From Gloeocapsa sp. PCC 7428 (GTDB lineage Bacteria; Cyanobacteriota; Cyanobacteriia; Cyanobacteriales; Chroococcidiopsidaceae): DNA of 64,000 nt. How positions within the stretch are numbered: position 1 is the stretch's first letter; the number at the start of each line of letters is the position of its first letter. The notes under the pieces were generated by a model. That model saw only the letters and a list, made by a program, of their open reading frames with translations, was not told where the DNA came from and searched no databases. The position numbers and the translations under genes are program-made. The stretch covers positions 2,418,001 through 2,482,000 of the forward strand of contig NC_019745.1 of NCBI RefSeq assembly GCF_000317555.1. The letters run 5' to 3'. Below are positions 64,000-64,000 of this stretch, one piece after another.

Positions 64000-64000
64000 A

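Overview
The window is chromosomal DNA from a cyanobacterium. The palindrome GCGATCGC (HIP1) is scattered through genes and gaps on both strands. Several gene types are typical of the phylum: psb34, a thiO-thiG fusion, a Tab2/Atab2-type factor, DUF1823, DUF4278, DUF2358, a CruA/CruP-type lycopene cyclase and tandem PRC-barrel/DUF2382 stress proteins. The number of small repeats, decayed transposase pieces and stress genes would suit a desiccation-tolerant unicellular or colonial lineage (Gloeocapsopsis/Chroococcidiopsis type), but that placement is only an inference.

Layout. 1-2.2 kb is a graveyard: a headless thermonuclease remnant, an XRE regulator, a start-less ORF and an IS630 transposase fossil. 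2.3-12.3 kb carries a SRAP protein, a secreted GH5 glucanase with a malectin domain, DUF1823, an Asp/Arg-repeat protein, acylphosphatase, DAHP synthase, two small proteins, and a ggt-adh-aspC cluster on the minus strand. 12.5-17.8 kb has an RTX/SGNH secreted hydrolase, a Rieske-flavin reductase gene interrupted by three in-frame TAG codons, class I aldolase and a Tat-exported aldo-keto reductase. 18.0-20.2 kb is an integron relic (below). 20.2-33.7 kb holds mtnP, Tab2, an alpha-glucan phosphorylase, avtA, rimM, an acetyltransferase, a permease/DUF1980 pair, a periplasmic-looking protein and a coiled-coil protein. 33.7-35.1 kb is a solitary TnpB element followed by palindromic repeats. 35.2-46.7 kb has the lycopene cyclase, PAP2 phosphatase, a cyclooxygenase-like haem peroxidase, uvsE, an Hsp70-like protein, a ferritin-like/Rieske pair, a pentapeptide-repeat protein and KDPG aldolase. 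47-50.3 kb has three PRC/DUF2382-family genes in a row. 50.4-64 kb carries a MITE, ftsH, a class IV aminotransferase with an apparent ATT start, cimA, a ferredoxin, thiO-thiG, psb34, a 3-hydroxyisobutyrate dehydrogenase-like gene, an alpha/beta hydrolase, a GH10-like protein, DUF2358, a 46-aa protein and a nucleotidyltransferase.

The most notable find is at 18.0-20.2 kb. A decayed integron integrase (intI) still shows the extra domain that separates IntI from XerC/D. It lies divergently from two gene-cassette-like units, a SAM methyltransferase and a DUF29 protein. Each unit is bounded by GTTAGCT / GCTAAC core motifs. One is followed by a 13-bp imperfect inverted repeat with a single extrahelical base, the architecture of an attC site. 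I read this as a fossil chromosomal integron.

Other points: three same-frame amber codons in one otherwise continuous reductase gene; a COX-like protein that keeps the catalytic Tyr and proximal His but has Asp at the distal-His position; and many dispersed palindromic repeats. No rRNA, tRNA or CRISPR array was recognised.
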